A DNA stretch of 64,000 nt from Arthrinium phaeospermum. Lineage: Eukaryota; Ascomycota; Sordariomycetes; Amphisphaeriales; Apiosporaceae. The stretch's first letter is position 1. Each line of letters starts with the position of its first letter. The notes under the pieces were generated by a model. That model saw only the letters and a list, made by a program, of their open reading frames with translations. It was not told where the DNA came from and searched no databases. The stretch is from the NCBI GenBank assembly GCA_006503535.1, contig QYRS01000012.1, forward strand, positions 1,116,001 to 1,180,000. Direction: 5' to 3'. Positions 47,145 to 60,600 of the stretch are shown here, in pieces. Both the position numbers and the translations under genes were made by a program.

Positions 47145-50100
47145 ATGGTGTATTACGTGTCAGTTGGTTGCATAGACATGTTGTTCCAGGCGCAAAATAT
47201 ACCTTTTCTTACTTTTTTTTGTTACCCATTCCCCTTGCTATATACAATTGGACGAACGCGGTCACGAACGAAAACCCTGGCACGAACTCTCGCTTTTGAC
47301 GTCTCCCGACTCCTACTCGAGCCACGAAGGAATCAAGAAAGAAACGGCGAAACGAAAGGCACATATGGTTTCGGAGCAAAGGGTGTTTGATACTTTCATG
47401 ACGAAAAAACTGCACATACTTTGTATCATAATATTTTCATAATGAGTCGAGAGAGCAGACGTGGCAACGCGGTGCCCACCGTGATGAGAGAAAGGCGGGG
47501 GAGGGAGGGATGAGAGAGCGAGGAACCGGCGAGGACACTGTGCTCCCAGGGAGAGATGAGCAAGCCACAGTTGGACAGGATAGATTTGGAACTCTGTGTC
47601 TTATCTCCCACGCTCTCAGTGACGGCGGCCGATGGGATTAGGAGAAGGCGGAGGAGGACACTCGAGACTCTCTGTATTACTAGCCCGCCGCAGCAGCAAA
47701 AAAATAGCCGGCAGGATACTTTTCGAAGAACTTCTACTACTACTACGCGACTATGGAAACAACCGGAGAAAGGAACTCGATTCTCCTCCTCGCCTTGCCT
47801 GGCCTACCGCACTTTCGTTTTGTCTTAACTCGGTTCGGCCTTCTAGGGACGACGAGCGCCAGGGAAAAAGGGGGCCGAGTTGGGAAAGGAAGTACTAGCT
47901 ATGTAGTTACGTGGATGCCTATAGCGGTATTCCTCGTGGAACCAAATCTACCTAGATGATAAGAAAAAAAATCCGATGTGGTTCCCTCTCGGTATTTCGT
48001 ATCGTCTGTCAGCGTGCGTAGAATCGATTCTTTTTGTCGTGAGGCTACTGGACCGGCTGCCAGCTACTCACTGCAATAGAGTAAAGAGAGGGACTATAAG
48101 GGGTGCCCAGTTACTCACTCACGTCTGACTCAATATATGACTTGCTCATTCCTGTCATCGACTTGGAGAGGCAAGCAGAATCGGCCCGAAACATATCTCC
48201 AATACGGACAACACGCATTGCAGATAGAAAATGGTTTAGAGGAGCCTAGAAACCACGAAGGATACGGAATTCAATTGTACCTGTACTGTCTTCTATCCGG
48301 ACACCCTCTACCGGTCTATAGATGGCATCTCATAGCGATGATAGTAGGTAGTATTCTGGTTCTCGTCACCGGTTCAAGTCGCTTTGTTTTCGTATCCTCC
48401 GACATCTGCTATCTCCTATTGGCCACCGGGTAAGACCTGGAGATATGCATGCACCAGGACCTGCAGATTTACGCGATGTTACCATTTTCATTGGTAGCAT
48501 GAACCAGACCTTGTTGCTCGACTTCCTCCAATCCCACACAAAGAGATCGACTGCAGCTGGATCGCCTTCAGCAGCTCCACGCCCAAGGCCGACGACGACT
48601 CGCACTCGCACACCGAAGAGAGCTGAACCTGCACACACCTGTTCGGGTCCTTGACCACGACGAAGAGATGGCCGGCGGCAAGTTGGCAGAATACGATACC
48701 TGAGCCACGACAATAGCCTATACTTAGCACCGAGATCAACAAATGCGCGTTCGAGGTTCCATCCGGCCTGCGCCGCAGCCCGCAGGCTTCAAGGCATCTG
48801 AAGAATGACAGAGCGGAACATCGCCGATGTAACCAAGTGTCGGCGAGGAGGTTGGCTTCTAGCCAGTAGTCAGAATATCTGAACCCATCTCTCGTGTAAC
48901 CGAAGGAAGGACCCGGCCGGGGGTCGCCACCAGACATTGCAGCAAAGCTCAGCTTGGAGGGAACCCCTCCCACTGGGACCCAAAAGAAAACTGGCTTCGG
49001 TGTGCCTTCACAACATCAGCCGATAAGACAATGTGAAACCGATAGGAATTCGTGTATTGGCTGAGCAGCGTACGGCGTGTCCTATACTGCCTAGAGGATT
49101 CGGCCCGAACTATTCTGGGCTGAGCGCCTCGTGAGTGACTGCAGATTCGACCCTCGCAGAATCAAGACCGTTTCAGCAAAACAGCAGCAGCAGCCAAAGC
49201 TGATTGCGTTTGGCATGAGTGGACTTGCGTTTTGCTGCGCCAGTGGACGAACAAGCCGCGGAGGGGGAGTAGACAGTATTCCCACCCGTGTCTCATGCAG
49301 CCAGTTCCGGGCTGGTAAGCGGGAATCTGCCACCGGTACCAGGCGGGGAGCGTTTTCAGCTGTCAGCGGGCAGAGCCCTGCATCGTATCTCGATATAGAT
49401 AGGCACAACGTCGCTTCCAGTCACGACGGGGAAGCGATTGATTGCCCAATGAGCTGGTGAAATGCATTCGCATGCATTTGCTTGGCTTTGCCTGGCCGAT
49501 AGCCCAGGTTTTTGGCTTCGAGACTAGACGTATATGTGAGCTGCAGTCATCATATTCGGGTTCAGTTGGGGGGTATCGCTGGAGCCATCACCAGATATTA
49601 TTCCTCAGGCCTCTTCACCCCAGTTCAGCTGATGCAACTGGTTTTTCTCCATGTTTCGTTGCGGTGAACCAGAAGCGGTTTGAGAGGTAGCGTCAAGACT
49701 CTTGGCGAGAGTAAGATGGGCAGATGCATGGAAGGATTAGCCGCGCGAGGGCTGACAGCCAGTCCCGTCCATCATTGCCGAGAATGGAGATGGATCTCAC
49801 AGAGTGCGTGGATCTAGGAACCTGCAACGGTCTGGCAACCCGCGATAAAGTGAGGAGAATAAAGAGCCAATGAAAAATCGATGTGCCCATTCCCCTTGCG
49901 CGTGGGATCGAATGGCCGCACTTGCTTCTTCTCTGGCCCGGCATGGCTAAGCCTTGCGGTGGCATGTTAAAGGATTCCAGCACTAACCTGATCAGGTCTT
50001 ATTCCTCATAAGCAACCTTGGTCGCGAGCCTGCAACTGAGGCTGAGCCGGGTCTGGGTTGCTGCTGGCAATCAACGAATTGGCCAAAACTTGGTAAAAAA

Positions 50101-52100
50101 GAAAACCCCAATGTGCAAGTATCGTAGCAATTGTGCGATCAAAGCCAGGAATGTTGATCCAGGATGCCTTGGTCCCGCAGGTGCTTGCTGCGCCGTTACC
50201 CTAACTACCTGTAGGCAAGACATGGTGTGTCGAGCAGGACAGCGGAGGCCGAGCCAGCGTAGGAAACGGCAGCAATAGCAGTCACCGCCTCCTGCATGTT
50301 GCTGCCTAAGGGATGTAGGTTAGGCGGCCGTCGGCAGTCATTTGGTCTGTCGGCGACAAGTGGCCCGACTTGGTCTTGTCTTGTCTAATGAACGATAAGA
50401 ATAGAGGCAGCGTCGAGTCACGATGTAGGCGGCAACTCCGGTGATATCGGTGGGGCAAACGCCGGGGGTGCGTTGCCGGTGTCCTGCAGAGTCAGAATTG
50501 GCCAGGTTAGCAGTAACAGAAGAGCCAATGGAAAAGGCAGCCTTGTTTCCTGAGGCTCTCGTCAGACTGGATTGCTGGTGTACCGTGATCTTTCGCTTTT
50601 GGGTGGTGTTGTTGTTAGTGCGGTTCTGGATAGTGGTTTCCCTTCGTGTCCGTGGCGCAGTACGGTCTGGCGTGCTTTGGGCGGTGGATGACGGATGGTG
50701 GATGGTGGATGGCTTGAAACAGAAACAGGTGAGAGAGAGAGAGAGAGAGCTATCTCGACTTGCATATAGGCAGCATGGCTAGCATGGGCCCCAGGTGCGG
50801 CTGATTGGGTGTCTTGCGAGATGCGATGCAAATCCCCCACAACTGGCAAAGCCGGTGAAATTGAGGGAGGGCTCCCCAAGATACCCGTCCAGCTTCAATT
50901 GCGTTTGCGGTCATCATCATAGGTTGATGTCCAGTTTGACATTCATGGTGCGTGAATGCTGCAGGAGGCTAAGGCCGTGGGGGATGATGCGACAGCGAAA
51001 CCGAGGTGCGAAGTGCGCCACTCATATTATGACTGGCTGGCAGGCATACAAGTTGAGCAAAGTAGCATAGATCTGGATCAATCGGTACGGCAATCTTGAT
51101 GATGACTCCCGACCATTTGGGACAGCGCCGTGCTGTGCAACCACACATCCCAAATACTCACCCACCTCCTTCCTGTACACCGGAGCGCAGCACGGCGTAG
51201 GGCTGGCTGGCTGGCCGGAGAACCTGTAGATCTGTTCTGCACTTGGCTCCATACACATGTAGCCAAGTCCTGCATTGGATGGCAACCGAGGGGAGAAGTC
51301 AACCTAAGGGTTTCGCACGCATATGCGGGCCAGGGAGGCTTTTCGACATTACTAAATCTAGACGTCTTCGCCTTATCAGTCAGTCATGGACCCCAACGTG
51401 CCTTAGGTAGTCGTAGCAGTCGTTGTTCTTCAACTTGACTACGGAGTAACTCTCATGCCAATGTAGAATTGGGGGCCGTTGATGATGGCAAATCTCGAGA
51501 ACCGTGGTCAGCAGCTTCTCACCCCCCAATGCTGAGCTCTTTTTTCCCCTTGTCTTTTTTGGTCTTTAATGCATGGCCATCTTGTTCTTCTTCTTCTTGT
51601 GTGTATCACGACTGAATTTTTCGGACCTGCATTGCTGCAGATAAGAAAGATGTTGAAGCGAAAAGGGCCAGCCATAGCTCCCAGTATGCAATATGCGCAC
51701 ACTAAGCTGATTGGGCTGTACGACCTCTGAGGTTGCACTGTAACACCATGGTCGTTCCCGCTTAGTAGGTATATGGAAGAAGAATGAGAATGGGAAAAAA
51801 ACACCATGGCCCTTCCTGCTTCCCGGTCCGTTGCCGAGGTATGTAGGGTTAAGTGGAAACCCCGGCACCGCTACGACTCATATGACACGGAGTGGCACCG
51901 TTCGTTTCCGCTGGGAGGCCCAGAGGCCTAAGACTCATACGCCGCTGGGGGGTGTAGGTAACCTCTATTGGGTAACTTACGTGCCTGGAATATATGCATA
52001 CGTTAGTGCCGGCGTCTCTCTGCCTGGGTGCTACTAACCAAGGTTGGTATCCACAAGGCGATGATGTCCCAGAAGAATGAATGACGGGCATCTCTGTACA

Positions 52101-52132
52101 TACTCCGTACTCCGTACTCCGTACTCCGTACG
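52101..52132. repeat. TACTCCG heptamer array, four copies
   Basis: Four perfect TACTCCG units in tandem are followed by TACG. The same nine-base core TACTCCGTA (or its complement) also occurs singly at 2677, 4059 and 51440. Confidence 0.95.
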
Positions 52133-53347
52133 CTGGCGGGCATTGCAGGGTGGATTTGACTATGCCACCCTAAAGCTCCAGTGTTCTGTCCAGTGCACCT
52201 CCATTGCTCCTCTGCACGACTTCGCTATCCACAGCGGATCTGTCATAGTAGCCCGCGCTATACTGTGACCGTATCCCGGCAGGTGTCATTACGTAGCTCC
52301 GTAGCCATTTAGCAAATAGGTAGTTGGCTGCTTGGGTATGAGGTAGGTAGCCCAATGCATGAAACCGTTTCCGCTTTCGCCAGAAACAACGTGATTGAAA
52401 CCAAGGCAAGCCACTCGACTTTCCAGCCGTACGGCGCCCAATGGCAAGCCAAGCAACCTGGATTGCCTCCAGGATACACGGCACAGCCTCTCACAACCCC
52501 TGCCTTATCAACCAGCCCATTGCACATTAGTACCTACTGGCATGTACCCAGCAGCGCATCTGTCAGCGCCAACGACTATCCATGCCATACCTTATTCCAA
52601 ATCAGACCAAGTGAGTTCTATCCCTAACAGAAGTCGTCGGTAGCGTCATCATCCATACTTGCACGTGGTGTCGTGTTCTATTATCGAATGCCACCAAAGG
52701 ACGTCGCATGGGAGGGCATAGGGGTGCCAATGGGCCTTATTGGGGCTGACCACCACTTGTGTGTCGCAACTGCCCCATGCTGCTTCTATCTGGCATTTCT
52801 GCGCTTGAGGTGAGATGAGATGACGACTTCTTCATCATCATCGTGAACGGCCAAAGACGGCGAGTTAGTAGCGGGGAAGCCACAACGGGTGAGAATATAC
52901 GATTGCACCATGAATGCTCAGCCACAGCTTGTTTCTGTTTCCGTACCCGTCGTCAAGTGGTCTACCTAGACAGCTACTTGCATCAATGCCCGGTAATCAG
53001 AGAGCAAAGAGATATTGACGGGTGGGGGCCGCTCCATCTGGCCTCCGGCTACACCACATGCAGCTAAGTAATATGACGTCTCGTTCGTTGTTTCTCAAAT
53101 GATACCTGCCTGCCAGACAAATACGGATATGGCATGCACCTCATCAGTCACCAGTGGGGCTCACGCAGCAAGCGTGGGTATATACTCTGAAACAAACCAT
53201 GTACCCATCAAACAATTGAGGCAGACCGAAAAAGAAAGCAGAAAAACAACCAATGAAAATGATTCCTAATTTTATTTTCGGTTTATTGATAGAAAGGCAG
53301 ATTTCACCTGGTTGCGTGATCCGGTTCGGGTCTTGGTTTTGAAACGC

Positions 53348-53423
53348 TCATTGATGGGCAGAGAAACGGGCTCAGATTAGGCTCCTCATTGATGGGCAGA
53401 AACGGGCTCAGATTAGGCTCCTG
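53348..53423. repeat. 38-bp tandem duplication
   Basis: TCATTGATGGGCAG recurs with a period of 38 bases and is followed in both copies by AACGGGCTCAGATTAGGCTCC; the copies differ by a GA dinucleotide. It is non-coding by all visible criteria. Confidence 0.9.
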
Positions 53424-54104
53424 CCAGTTTGCAACGACCGCCACCCGCCTATCCGCCTATCCCCGTCCCCTTACTTCCATCCTATCCCGCAAGCTCCGGT
53501 ACTTCGAGGGCGGATACATTGATAGGGACCAGGCCCGAATCCCGTAAGGGCAAAGTACCATTGCGGTATCTGTCGTCGTACACTTGATGCGAGCGAGGTC
53601 TGCAAGAGACCGTATTTGTCATTCACGTGTTGCCTCTTCTGCTTTCTTCTATACCTCCTGACACTCGAGTCTGGCCATCATTCATCAGCTTCCCTTGCCA
53701 AACATGCGAAGGATGACGCAACCGCCGTTGGCCTGGTCGTCACATATATATCCGCTTACTGAAGCAGAAAGAACTGCGGCTTAACAAAACAAAGACCGAG
53801 CCCAGACTCTTAGTAATTGACTACCACGGTGGAATTAAATGTCGCTGCCAACACGTTAAGTCCTCCCGAAGCCGTAAGATGGCGGGTGGTTGGCCCACAG
53901 ATTGGCCCGTTTCCGCGCCGATGCAGATTGGCGTTTCTAGAAAAAGCATCAACACTGGAGTGGGTGCATACCTACACACACACACACATACACGCACGCA
54001 CATTGACCTACATGATGTAGGTACACGTAGCGTAGCGCGTGCAGGTCTGCGAGATTTCTCCTGTGATCGCTGATGCTGATCGTTGCATCAATGCATCGTT
54101 CTCG

Positions 54105-54147
54105 GCACTGCAAGAAAGCGACGCACTGCAAGAAAGCGACACACTGC
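54105..54147. repeat. 18-bp tandem repeat
   Basis: GCACTGCAAGAAAGCGAC occurs at 54105-54122 and 54123-54140, followed by a partial third copy (ACACTGCA). Confidence 0.95.
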
Positions 54148-55843
54148 AGCCGGCTGGCGAAGTATGTACCTACTTCAAATTGTTCCATCTACTCCTCCTG
54201 CTTGGCCGCGCTGTCAATCCAAATCCTCCCGCGCTGCCACTTTGGCGGATTGAACCGCGTCCAGTAATGGGAACGGGGGTGTGATCAGAGAGAGAGAGAG
54301 GGAGAGAAAGAGAGTACCCGCCAGTATACTTGCATCTTACATACCTCTCTTCGCTCTCTCGCGCTCTCTATCGCTCTCTTCCTAATTCATGTTAGCAGCT
54401 TATACACACAGCTTGAAGTGCATGAAAGTGACAAGACACTTTTTTCTTTTCTCTTTCCCACACCCCCCTGTCAGCTCATCCCCCATCTGTAGGTACATAC
54501 TTGATCTCACAACACTCAATCTGTACTCAGAACCACCTGGCCATACCGGCCCCTCCAGCGCGGGATTCCTAGAATATTGCGAGTCACACACTCTTGTGTC
54601 TTTTTCTCTGGGCCACACCCATCCCGCCAATATGATCTATGGAGTATGTATGCAAGTATAGAGAGCAATGTTTGAATGCTTAGGTAGGTACACTGCTCCC
54701 CCTACAGCCCCCTTCCGTCCTCCAGCATACACCCCCACTGGGGAGTAGCGGTACGGTACTTAGTTTATTAGTTCCAACCACCAAACACGGGCCCTGGCAC
54801 CCCACCAAACAAACGGCTTCCAGGATGGCACTTCCACTAGAGATTCCTCCTCCTCACCTGAATGCCCGAAGAACGAAGGGGACTCCACCTGCAAAAACGA
54901 ACCTAACCTAATCCCCCAATAGGTACTTGACCTGGCCAAAAAAAAATAAAGCGGAACCAACAAAGTACTTACAGCACTTTCTCTCATCACGAACCTGTCT
55001 TCGCTCTCCTCTGCTCCTCCCGCTGCTGGCTGCGCCTACCTAGTCCTTTTACTCATCATTGCAAGGCACCCTGCCGCATAACCCCTGCGCCCTATTGTCT
55101 GTCCGTCTGTCTAGTGCCTGCCTTTGGTCTTGTCCACACAAGCTGTGTTTCTCTTTCCAGCAATGCGTTGTACCTCTGTCTCTTTTTATTTTCTCTCTAG
55201 AACATGCATGCAAGCCGCATGCGAACTGCAGCCCTAGTCGAATATTATGTCTGGTTGTAAGATGAAGTCACTTCGAGCCCTCCACCACTGCTGCCTTCTG
55301 CGAGCTAACCTAAGCTATCGAGGCCCTCTTTCTGCATGCCGTACCTTGCCTACCAGTCTAGGTCTGGTAGGAGGTGGTCAGTCTCGTAGATCGGAGTACC
55401 CCCGGGCTTGTACCCTCAGCCAGGCACCAAGCCAGCTATAACAAGGCTGCGATGCCGTCCCTCGTCTCCATGGCCGGAAGACCCTTCGACTCACCACTCA
55501 AACATCACCTGTCACGTTTCCTACTAATCCAATATATTTCCTTTCGTCTCCGTTCGACTTCCTCTTTCCCTTGTTGTAAACCAGTCTCTCTGTTTACTTC
55601 GTTTCTCCTTGCTTCAGTCACTCAAGTGGATTCCACCCACTTACAAGACACCACACCCGCAAACAAACAAACCAGGAAAACCACCCAACATCCAACACTA
55701 TCCACTCTCGATTTTACTTATACGAATCTGTTGCTCGTTCTCGCCTGCATCTGACCAGCCATACCAACAGGGGTGGCTTCACGACCCCTACGTATTTGCT
55801 AGGAAAAGAATTGCTCCCATCTACGCGTCTTCTCACGGCCAAC

Positions 55844-56087
55844 ATGTGCTATCAAATAGTCGAGCTCTACTCTGCGTGCCGCTGCTTGTACTATCAGCAT
55901 GCGGTTGATCGGTGCCCCGCCTACGGCCGGCCAGGTCACCGCGTCACCCAAAAGACAATTTTGGTGGGATATGCCTGCTCGGCCCATTCATCACAAGGCT
56001 ATGGAGGCTCCTATGCGTCACACACACTATTCCGACTCTGGGTACTACAGCGGTCAATCTTCCAGGAGCGATCGCCGCCACAGGTGA
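55844..56087 (+). CDS. Conserved small Cys/His-rich fungal protein of unknown function (one frameshift)
   Basis: The frame opens MCYQIVELYSACRCLYYQHA, then VDRCPAYGRPGHRV and TILVGYACSAHS. The spacing of Cys and His (CxC, VDxC, YGxxGH, YACxxHS) resembles an uncharacterised family of short proteins I recall from many Pezizomycotina, possibly zinc-binding. After CSAHS the frame continues with unrelated sequence, while another frame gives HTHYSDSGYYSGQSSRSDRRHR and a stop at 56087, which resembles the usual Tyr/Ser/Arg/His tail. A single-base frame change near 55990 therefore seems likely, giving about 80 residues. A long pyrimidine-rich leader precedes the ATG. The gene stands alone between two long gene-poor tracts. 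No function is known to me. Confidence 0.65.
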
Positions 56088-57655
56088 AAAGTACTGTCTT
56101 TGGTAATTGGTTGCTGTGCCTGGCATTGTCCACCTCTGCTGGGACTTGACATGCGGGACTGGACTGCCTACCTTTACTCCTTCAGACCGAGAGGCTTATC
56201 GCCGTCGCGCCGGCCGTCACAGCTCTCTCTGCTATTTGTTGGTCACGATTGCAGCATGTCAAACTCGGCTCCTCTGGCGCTGCCGGGCCAATGATCAACT
56301 GCACAATTCTTGGGACAGTCTCGTCTATCTTCGCAATGGAACCGAGGCTACCCAACAGGCTTAGCACGGTTTATCGAAGACGCAACGGCGGATGTCGATA
56401 CCCCGTTTACACACAACACGTGTCGTGCAGCGCCTGCAACACGATATCGGCGGCATCTGGCCCCCCAGTGCAGCTCCGCGCCTGCAACACACGACGATAA
56501 TAAGGGCCGCGCAACAATTCGCTACTTCTTCCATTACTTCATTCTTCGATTGGGGCATTTGTTTTTGGGTCAGCATAGCGGCGGTGAAAGACTGATTGCA
56601 TTGGTGTTCTGGAGGAAGGATACATGATAATGACGGCTAATGGGGACAGGGTTTGACCTGTTCATGGAGGAACCTCGAGACGGAAGGCGAGGGTCGGGTC
56701 GGAGCAGCGACATGTTCCCTGACCACAGTTTTTGTTCGTATACAACAGCATTTTGAATTGGGTTTCGCATCGGGCTATACCAGGCGTTAAACGGCGAGCG
56801 GGATGTCCTCCTCTCTGGGGATGGACTGGGTTTGGGCATTTGTTTTCATTTTCATTGTTCCCGTTCTCCCTTCGAAACTTTGTTTTCTTTTTTCTACTCT
56901 TAGAAGGTGGCATTCTATGTAACATCAGTCGCATCTCACATTGCTCTGGCAGCAGTGGCTTGTACTCCTGTCCTTTTCTTTTCTTGTCGCGGAGGATGCT
57001 GGGAAGAGCGACTGGGCTCGTTCTGCAGGACATTCGTTTAGTGAACGTCGAAAGCTGGTCTTGGACGAACATTTCAATTAGCGCAGAATCAGGCAGCTCA
57101 TCCGTCGGGATACGGAGCGGAGGCTTGTTTCTATATCATCGATCATAGATAGAGTTTAGATTACATTACTCCCATGGAGCGCTTGGCCGCAGAAGCTGCC
57201 CTACTTGAGAAATACAAAATCCACTTTCACATCTCTTCGAAGGTCACAATTTTCCGAAGTGTTTCCAACATGCAACAAGTAATGGCTAAGGCAAAGGACA
57301 GCAGAGAAGTGCCCTCCTCATGGTCGCACATTTGAGTATCAGGCTATGAGCAACATGTCGCGACTCTAGGTTATTTGTAGGAACCAGACCATTTGGTCGT
57401 CGTGCTGCGGCCGTCAATATCTTCACCGAAGTAGCGCCCAATGAAGGGAGCAGGTTGAGCTATTTCGGATCGTCGTGCTGTATAGTGGGGGGTTGAGGTT
57501 CTAGTTCGGCCCCCGATTGGTTCCTCCTGATTCCCTTTCCGGACTTTCCATGCTCTGGTGTGACCCAGAAGCGAAGAGGCTCTTCTGCCCTTCACCTCAG
57601 CCTCGCATGCCGCTTATAGGGTAACCTAGGTGGGTGCCACACAAGATCGAGCAGC

Positions 57656-57680
57656 GGGCTGGGCTGGGCTGGGCTGGGCT
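57656..57680 (+). repeat. GGGCT pentamer array with G-quadruplex potential
   Basis: Five consecutive GGGCT units give five G-triplets separated by two bases, which satisfies the usual G3N1-7 quadruplex pattern on the plus strand. Confidence 0.9.
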
Positions 57681-60600
57681 GACTAACCACAGGGGTAAAG
57701 GGGCTGAGGCTGTTACCAGGACACAGGGACACCGCAATCTGGGAGGAGACAAGCGAGCGAGCCCGGCTGCAAGGTACGTGCCACGATATGTCGACGTCTG
57801 TGGGAAATTGTGCATATTGGGCACTCGATGGTGTTGACCATTTCAATGTTCCTCCTATCAAAAGCCGGGCGACGTTGTAAGATGGGAGGGCGGAGTCTAC
57901 CGCAAGTGGCTCGTTGTGGGGGGTGATTTTGCAGGGACAGGGGAACGGAAATAGGGAAGTAACACGCTATAGGTAGTGATTGGGGGGTTTTAGCGGTGGT
58001 GGCCGGTGGGGTGCTGGGGCTCTTTTTCCCCTTTCCCCGAATGAATGTGCCACTACGGGCCCTAAAATAAGACCTATTTTTAGCACCCGTTCAAGTCTGG
58101 TTATCTCGACCCGGCCTGGCAACTCCACCTCTAATACCACGAGTATCATCAATTGAAGCTATCTATCGAGTATCAATCGATGGTCTCTTGCGCCCAAACC
58201 AAACCTGGCGTGCGATACGGGGATTTCCCTTCGCCAGCGGTCCTCATTTCCTTTAACCCAGACAGAGTCCCGCCGGGGGTTATCTTTGTCCTGCTGTGTC
58301 CTCAGACCACGAACCACAAATGCCCGCACTTGACGTGGCTGGCTACATACTCGCACGAGGTTCCAAGGTGGAAGACTGGTGGCCTACTACTATATCGTCG
58401 GCAGGATGCGGCGCGTGTATTTCGGGAGCCAGCCGCGCGTATTCTTCCTTCCAGCTCTTCAAGTGCAGCAAAAAGTTGTGCTATGTGTGTTACCTTCTTT
58501 CTGACCCGCATCTAAACGCAACCTCGATATTTCCAATTTTCTCCCTGGATTGATCCACTACCAAGGCTTACACACATTCTTCTTAATTACCTACATGCTC
58601 ACATTGACTGGACTCGATGGATACTCCGAGCGCGTAAAACCGCAGCAGCAACAGACTCTGGACGCAATGCCTACCAGGAATCAGTCACCTTTGCCGTATG
58701 GTAGGTAAGCTTCGGGGCAGCGGTTCCGCCGCAGTCTATTCTTTTCACGGCTAGGTTGGGGTCCAAATTTGGATCTCACCCCATCAATCGCTGCTGATGC
58801 CACTCCAGAACCACCCGTCCCAATCTGGCCAGTGGCTTGCTGTAAACCACTTTCTGACTGCCGCTCTTACTAGAGACTCTGCCCAACCTAGTCTTGGCTC
58901 GTCTGAGTGAGACAACGTGCGCGCGATGGTAATCCCTGCGCCCCACGTGCTGGCCCTTTTCCCGCATGGTGCGCACCACACCACCAAGCAGTAGAGATGG
59001 ATGCTCAAATTAGAACATCCATGGCGAATGCGAATTTCCCATTCAATCCGCAATCAGCAACCTGAAAGAGCATAGGCAGGCACTATTGTTCGTCCGGGCG
59101 CTTACCCGACCGACGACAAACGGGCACATCTTTCTTCGCTTTGCTTCGCTTCCAGAATAGATTTCTCGTCAGAAAGTCAGCAGTGACTCTCGCCAATGGT
59201 AGGACTTCCGGAAAGACTGACTACCACCAGTGCCTCTGACGAGAGAGTTCCTACCGAGAAGGATAGATCCCGAAATTCTCAGAACCTTGCTACTGGCACA
59301 CCCGGCGGGAGTACCTACTGGCTTCGAAAGTGTACTTACACGCTACCTACCACGTAGCCACCGCGTTCATCGCAAAGACGGTGTCACAATCAAGGAGGCA
59401 GTGGTCAACGGAGTCTCTGCCTATTCTAGGCGAGAAGGCATCCTCGGGTCTTGAGGACAGCGTGAACCCAAGGCAACTACTCGCCCGGTCCCGACCCCTC
59501 ACTCGAACCGGTCTACTGGAGGCGTTGGTGATTCCGGCGTTGGATTCTTTACCATGCCAACCATGGACATAAGCTTCTGACTCCCTTGCGGGTGGCAAGC
59601 GCAAAATGGCGGATGAGCAACGAGCTATGGCATTCTGGCGCGCCCGTCAATGAAAGCTTCATCGTCAGAGCAATCAAAGCTTCTGAGTATCCAGGGACTG
59701 AGTAAGCACCTAATAGCACCAGCTGGCTTCCCAGAGGCGGGTTGTGGCACTCTGGTCGATGTCCTTACATCCTTCCCGCAGGCCCTGTCCTAGGTTCTCT
59801 GGCGGATTCCCAGGAAGAGCGGCCCCCGGCTGCTGCCTCGGGCTCGAAGACCACATGAGGCGGCATCTTGGGAGGTTCGCATTGCCACGCGCCCCCAAAG
59901 ACAACACCGCGTAGAACACTCTGGATTGCCGACTGGGGTTATGAAGATTCTGGGTTGCCACTATAGGGAGGCGTAGGCTGCTGTTGTTGAATGGGCTTTC
60001 TGCCAGGTATCAATATAGATGGAGCCCCAGGGCTCATCCACCGAGAGAAGCCTGGCCTGCATCTAATCCTCCTGTGTAATTGCCCCCACACAACCGACTG
60101 GTGTGCATGATCGCTATCGGTGGACAGATCTGGAACATGCGGCAAGGAAGGCGCCATAGACATGGAGCGAAGTGCAGAGCCACCGCCTCTGCAGCAAGTC
60201 GGAACACGCCTGACTGGTCCCCGTAGCATCCGTGAAGGCGGGGCGTAGTCTGGGCAGTAGTCTGGGAATGGCTGATCCTTCTAATACAGTGGGCACGGAG
60301 GAATGCTGGATGTTATAAGTCTTAGCATCGGATGACGTTCCGGGGTTGCCTGTCAGGTGATCATATGTATCTATCTGCCTACGATGCATCGGAGTGGATG
60401 GCCTTCTCGGGGATCACAGTCCCAAGCCAGCTTGCGCCGGTCGCTGGGTGGTGGCGTGCGGGCACGGGGTAGTCATCGGACGTAGTAAGCCGCCAAGGGC
60501 CAGAGCAGAGTCCTGAGATGCTAGGAGCGCGTCAAGCGTCTGCATTGCCGCCGCTAGCCAACACCTGCTGAGTGCTAGCCGATATTAACATGGCTCCAAG

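Larger units (their letters stand above)
47145..55843. other. 8.7 kb gene-poor stretch
   Basis: No protein family could be recognised in any frame; all frames are short or look random. It contains a GA run (about 50731-50748), a heptamer array TACTCCG in four copies (52101-52128), a 38-base tandem duplication (53348-53423), an 18-base tandem duplication (54105-54140), CA/CACA repeats near 53970 and GA/CT-rich tracts around 54285-54380. From about 54.3 kb the plus strand becomes strongly pyrimidine-rich, as in leaders and promoters of filamentous fungi, leading into the small Cys-rich gene. Confidence 0.5.

Noticed and set aside
48488..48973. 161-codon minus-strand frame in the gene-poor tract
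   Set aside because: The translation has no recognisable motif, and the region shows no codon-like periodicity by eye.
49091..49160. TTCGACCC segment resembling a tRNA T loop
   Set aside because: No pairing T stem, D arm or acceptor stem could be drawn around it.
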